Origin: Rhodobiaceae bacterium UBA7804
Lineage (GTDB): Bacteria; Pseudomonadota; Alphaproteobacteria; Parvibaculales; Parvibaculaceae
Length of the DNA: 64,000 nucleotides
Reading direction: 5' to 3'
NCBI GenBank assembly: GCA_002480495.1
Contig: DLCG01000004.1
Coordinates: 1-64,000, forward strand
Of the stretch, positions 60,936 through 64,000 are shown in pieces. Position numbers and translations under genes: made by a program. The first letter of the stretch is position 1. Every line of letters begins with the position of its first letter. The notes beneath the pieces were generated by a model. That model worked only from the letters and a program-made list of their open reading frames with translations, did not search any database and was not told where the DNA came from.

Positions 60936-61289
60936 ATGGACAGTTATGCGGTGATTCGAACTTCGGAACCTCTTCGCCTCAGGCAGGCGTTGATCCCGTT
61001 CGTCTGCATCGTGGTGCTTGGCTATTTCGCCTACCACGCCGTTTACGGCCAGCACGGTTTCATCTCGTGGCTCGACATCCAGAATCGTATCGACACGCTG
61101 GAACATCAGCTCGCCGAGGTTGAGGCCAAGCGCGAGCAGCTCGACCGCCAGGTGGCGCTGCTTCGCCCTGAAAGCCTCGATCCCGATCTGCTGGATGAGC
61201 GGGCGCGTGCGGCGCTCGGTTATGGCGGGCCGAACGAGGTCGTCATCTTCCTGGAGCCGCAGCCCGGACGGATGCAGACCCCACGCTAG
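60936..61289 (+). CDS. ftsB: FtsB/DivIC-family septum formation initiator
   Basis: A 117-residue bitopic membrane protein. One transmembrane segment (ALIPFVCIVVLGYFAYHAVY, about residues 18-37) is followed by a coiled coil (IQNRIDTLEHQLAEVEAKRE) and a conserved tail LDPDLLDERARAALGYGGPN. It stabilises the FtsQ-FtsL divisome complex. I use the ATG at 60936; a frame from 60906 adds ten residues without support. A clear terminator follows. Confidence 0.85.
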   Translation: MDSYAVIRTSEPLRLRQALIPFVCIVVLGYFAYHAVYGQHGFISWLDIQNRIDTLEHQLAEVEAKREQLDRQVALLRPESLDPDLLDERARAALGYGGPNEVVIFLEPQPGRMQTPR

Positions 61290-61315
61290 CGGGCGGCTGT
61301 GCCCCAGCGGCACTT

Positions 61316-61343
61316 AACCGAAATCAAGTTAATTTCGGTTTTT
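61316..61343 (+). terminator. Rho-independent terminator after ftsB
   Basis: AACCGAAAT-CAAGTTA-ATTTCGGTT is a perfect 9-bp stem with a seven-base loop, followed by TTTGTC. It separates eno-ftsB from pdhA. Confidence 0.8.
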
Positions 61344-61451
61344 GTCATTGAAACCAAATATTTATGGGCCACTTCTAAAGTGTGGCGCGGGTGGTGAATT
61401 GTGCCACTATCTTTGCGCATGTCTTCAATTTCCGGCGTCGAGGCCCACTGA

Positions 61452-62516
61452 ATGGCGTCCAAAGCATCTTCCGGCAAGGCGGGAAAGCCCGCCCCCAAAC
61501 AGGCTCAGAAGAAGCCGGCAAGAAAATCCGACAGCGGACCCGAGCCGCTTTCGAAAGACGAGGAGCTGCAGGCCTATCGAGACATGCTGCTGATCCGCCG
61601 TTTCGAGGAAAAGGCTGGTCAGATGTACGGCATGGGGCTCATTGGCGGCTTCTGCCATCTCTATATCGGGCAGGAAGCGGTCGTCGTCGGCATGCAAGGT
61701 GCGATTAAAGAAGGCGATCAGGTCATCACGGGCTATCGCGACCATGGACACATGCTCGCGACCGGCATGGACCCGAAAGGCGTGATGGCCGAACTCACCG
61801 GACGTTCGGGCGGATATTCAAAAGGCAAGGGCGGCTCGATGCACATGTTCAGCATCGAGAAGGCTTTCTACGGTGGCCACGGCATCGTCGGTGCGCAGGT
61901 GCCTCTCGGCACGGGTCTCGCCTTCGCGAACAAGTATCGGGAAAACGGACAGGTCTGTCTCACCTATTTCGGAGACGGCGCGGCGAACCAGGGCCAGGTC
62001 TATGAGAGCTTCAACATGGCCGAGCTCTGGCAGTTGCCAGTCGTCTATGTGATCGAGAACAACCAGTACGCTATGGGGACGAGCGTCGCGCGCGCCAGCG
62101 CGCAGACCAATCTCGCCAAACGCGGTGTCAGCTTCAACATTCCCGGCGAACAGGTCGACGGCATGGATGTGCGCGCCGTGCGCGAGGCGGGCAAGCGTGC
62201 TGTCGAATGGTGCCGCGCGGGCAAGGGCCCCTACATCCTCGAAATGATGACTTACCGCTATCGCGGGCACTCCATGTCCGACCCGGCGAAATACCGCGCG
62301 AAGGAAGAAGTGAACAAGATGCGCGCGGAGCACGACCCGATCGAACAGGTGCGCCTGCGTCTCATGGAGGCGAAATCGCTTTCTGAAGACGATCTCAAGC
62401 AGATCGACAAGGAAATCAAGGCGATCGTCAATGAGGCGGCCGAATTCGCGCAATCGAGCGAAGAGCCGGATGCGTCCGAGCTCTGGACCGACGTACTCGC
62501 CGAAGTGGAGGCGTGA
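61452..62516 (+). CDS. pdhA: Pyruvate dehydrogenase E1 component, alpha subunit
   Basis: A 354-residue E1 alpha. The thiamine-diphosphate motif runs from GDGAANQGQVYESFNMA to VIENNQYAMGTS; GGFCHLYIGQEAVVVGMQGA and the loop YRYRGHSMSDPAKYR are diagnostic. A Lys/Ala/Pro-rich N-terminal tail of about 40 residues is common in the alphaproteobacterial form. With E1 beta it decarboxylates pyruvate and acetylates E2. It ends five bases before the pdhB start, so the genes are co-transcribed. Confidence 0.96.
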   Translation: MASKASSGKAGKPAPKQAQKKPARKSDSGPEPLSKDEELQAYRDMLLIRRFEEKAGQMYGMGLIGGFCHLYIGQEAVVVGMQGAIKEGDQVITGYRDHGHMLATGMDPKGVMAELTGRSGGYSKGKGGSMHMFSIEKAFYGGHGIVGAQVPLGTGLAFANKYRENGQVCLTYFGDGAANQGQVYESFNMAELWQLPVVYVIENNQYAMGTSVARASAQTNLAKRGVSFNIPGEQVDGMDVRAVREAGKRAVEWCRAGKGPYILEMMTYRYRGHSMSDPAKYRAKEEVNKMRAEHDPIEQVRLRLMEAKSLSEDDLKQIDKEIKAIVNEAAEFAQSSEEPDASELWTDVLAEVEA

Positions 62517-62521
62517 CGCTC

Positions 62522-63928
62522 ATGTCGATCAAGGTTCTCATGCCCGCACTCTCGCCCACGATGGAAGAGGGCACGCTCGCCAAATGGCACGTGAAAGTGG
62601 GCGACAAGGTCGAAGCCGGCGATGTGATTGCCGAGATCGAAACGGACAAGGCGACGATGGAGGTCGAAGCGGCCGACGAGGGCACGGTGGCCGAGATCGT
62701 CGTCGATGAAGGCACTGAAAATGTGAAGGTCAACGAGGTCATCGCGCTTCTCGCAGGTGACGACGAGGATGTCTCGGACGTGAAATCGGAAGCGCCGAAG
62801 CAGAAAGCGGAGAAGAAGGAAGCCCCCAAGACGGAAGCGGGTCAGGGCGAGAAGACGAGCCGGGAAAGCGGCGAGAAGGCAAAGAAGGAAGCCAGCGAGC
62901 CCAAGGTCGAAGTGAAAAGCGATCCGGATGTTCCCGAAGGTACCGAATATGTATCGCAGACCGTGCGCGAAGCGCTGCGCGATGCAATGGCCGAGGAAAT
63001 GCGTCGCGACGAGCGCGTCTTCGTCATGGGTGAAGAGGTCGCGCAATACGAAGGCGCCTACAAGGTGACGCAAGGCTTGCTCGCGGAATTCGGAGACAAG
63101 CGCGTCGTCGATACGCCGATCACGGAACACGGATTTGCCGGCCTCGGCGTCGGTGCGGCGATGGCCGGGCTCCGCCCCATCGTGGAGTTCATGACCTTCA
63201 ACTTCGCCATGCAGGCGATGGACCAGATCATCAATTCCGCCGCGAAGACGCGCTACATGTCGGGCGGGCAGATGTCCTGCCCCATCGTCTTCCGCGGCCC
63301 GAACGGTCCAGCCGCGCGCGTAGCCGCACAGCACAGTCAGGATTACTCGTCCTGGTACGCTCATATTCCCGGCCTCATCGTGATCGCGCCTTATTCGGCG
63401 GCAGACGCGAAAGGCCTTCTCAAGGCGGCAATCCGAGATCCGAACCCGGTCGTCTTCCTCGAAAACGAAGTGCTTTATGGCAAGAGCTTCGACGTGCCGA
63501 AGCTCGATGACCACGTGCTGCCCATTGGCAAGGCGCGGGTGATGAAGGAGGGCGCCGACGTGACGCTCGTCTCCCACAGTCACGGAATTACATATTGCCT
63601 GGAGGCAATGGCGCAGCTGGAGGAAGAAGGACTCGACGTTGAGCTCATCGATCTTCGCACTCTTCGTCCACTCGACATGGATACAGTGATTGCGTCGGTG
63701 AAAAAGACCAATCGCCTGGTGACGGTTGAGGAAACCTGGCCGGTCTGCGGCATTGGAGCGGAAATCGCGGCGGAAGTGCAGGCGCAAGCCTTCGATTATC
63801 TCGATGCTCCGATCCTTCGTGTCGCCCAGAAGAATGTGCCCATGCCCTATGCGGCCAATCTCGAGAAACTTGCGCTTCCGAGCGCCGAAGAAGTGGTGGA
63901 GGCGGTGAAAGCCGTCTGCTACCGCTGA
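62522..63928 (+). CDS. pdhB: Pyruvate dehydrogenase E1 component, beta subunit with N-terminal lipoyl domain
   Basis: A 468-residue protein. Residues 1-80 are a lipoyl domain (MPALSPTMEEGTLAKWHVKV; lipoyl-Lys in EIETDKATMEVEA). A charged Glu/Lys linker (about 85-140) leads to the E1 beta domain (TVREALRDAMAEEMRRDERV, EFMTFNFAMQAMDQIINSAA). The extra lipoyl domain on E1 beta is characteristic of Alphaproteobacteria. The ATG at 62522 is preferred to a GTG overlapping the pdhA stop. pdhC follows by 10 bp. Confidence 0.96.
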   Translation: MSIKVLMPALSPTMEEGTLAKWHVKVGDKVEAGDVIAEIETDKATMEVEAADEGTVAEIVVDEGTENVKVNEVIALLAGDDEDVSDVKSEAPKQKAEKKEAPKTEAGQGEKTSRESGEKAKKEASEPKVEVKSDPDVPEGTEYVSQTVREALRDAMAEEMRRDERVFVMGEEVAQYEGAYKVTQGLLAEFGDKRVVDTPITEHGFAGLGVGAAMAGLRPIVEFMTFNFAMQAMDQIINSAAKTRYMSGGQMSCPIVFRGPNGPAARVAAQHSQDYSSWYAHIPGLIVIAPYSAADAKGLLKAAIRDPNPVVFLENEVLYGKSFDVPKLDDHVLPIGKARVMKEGADVTLVSHSHGITYCLEAMAQLEEEGLDVELIDLRTLRPLDMDTVIASVKKTNRLVTVEETWPVCGIGAEIAAEVQAQAFDYLDAPILRVAQKNVPMPYAANLEKLALPSAEEVVEAVKAVCYR

Positions 63929-63938
63929 GGAGGCGCCG

Positions 63939-64000
63939 ATGCCGACACCGGTTTTGATGCCCGCTCTTTCGCCGACCATGGAGGAAGGCACACTTGCAAA
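63939..64000 (+). CDS. pdhC: Dihydrolipoyllysine acetyltransferase E2, N-terminal fragment at window edge
   Basis: Only the first 20 codons are inside the window (VLMPALSPTMEEGTLAK), the start of a lipoyl domain very similar to that of pdhB. With GAGGAGG upstream of the ATG and its position after pdhB, this is the E2 gene of the pyruvate dehydrogenase complex. Confidence 0.88.
   Translation, partial: MPTPVLMPALSPTMEEGTLA

Noticed and set aside
1..64000. CRISPR array or CRISPR-associated transposon
   Set aside because: No regularly spaced repeat array and no cas genes beside the Tn7-like module; the three hipB operator repeats are regulatory palindromes.

Overview
The window looks like an alphaproteobacterial chromosome. 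It is GC-rich, with an enolase / FtsB-like / pdhA / pdhB (lipoyl domain fused to E1 beta) / pdhC order, alphaproteobacterial-type SOS (GTTC-N7-GTTC) and Fur boxes, and DUF6634-like and MpaB-like families. A Rhizobiales such as Parvibaculum is my guess from the gene content; nothing in the window proves the genus.

Positions 1-35.4 kb are an accessory defence/mobile island. A type I restriction locus is cut in two: a truncated hsdM (228-1565) and a frameshifted hsdR tail (13515-13856) flank about 12 kb of cargo. The cargo is a HipBA toxin-antitoxin pair with an operator array, then vsr diverging from a five-gene, overlapping operon: C5-cytosine methyltransferase, MutL/MORC-like GHKL ATPase, Z1-domain SF2 helicase, PD-(D/E)XK protein (DUF4420-like) and AIPR protein. 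A degenerate C-terminus of a TniQ protein (about 13.1-13.3 kb) lies at the end of this cargo and implies it arrived on an extinct Tn7-like element. A second, apparently complete Tn7-like module (tniQ, tnsC, tnsB, tnsA; 14.5-20.2 kb) follows. Next come a large tyrosine recombinase with a small companion gene, an orphan membrane histidine kinase, and a four-gene minus-strand operon (small protein, TM0106-type RecB/RNase H/SF1 nuclease-helicase, McrB with a large insertion, McrC). A WYL regulator-HEPN pair diverges from that operon.

From 35.9 kb the sequence reads as core genome. It holds a CinA/PncC amidohydrolase, a flavodoxin-fold reductase and an SDR; an aromatic meta-cleavage cluster of homoprotocatechuate type (hpaB, hpaE, a VOC extradiol dioxygenase, hpaG on plus; hpaI, hpaH, an enoyl-CoA hydratase on minus) with a TetR gene between the two arms and a shared candidate operator at both promoters; an acyl-CoA dehydrogenase; a divergent TetR/MpaB-like oxygenase pair; queC-queE-queD-queF for preQ1; a DUF1302 outer-membrane gene broken by one in-frame TAG, facing a PadR regulator; a TonB receptor with a Fur-like box divergent from a periplasmic solute-binding protein; enolase; an FtsB-like protein; and the pyruvate dehydrogenase genes running off the right edge.

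The most interesting material is the layered island: a restriction locus destroyed by a defence-carrying Tn7-like element, a ghost of that element beside a living relative, and co-residence of a cytosine methyltransferase operon with a modification-dependent McrBC operon. No CRISPR array, tRNA or rRNA was recognised. All assignments are from reading motifs and contexts; no searches were run.
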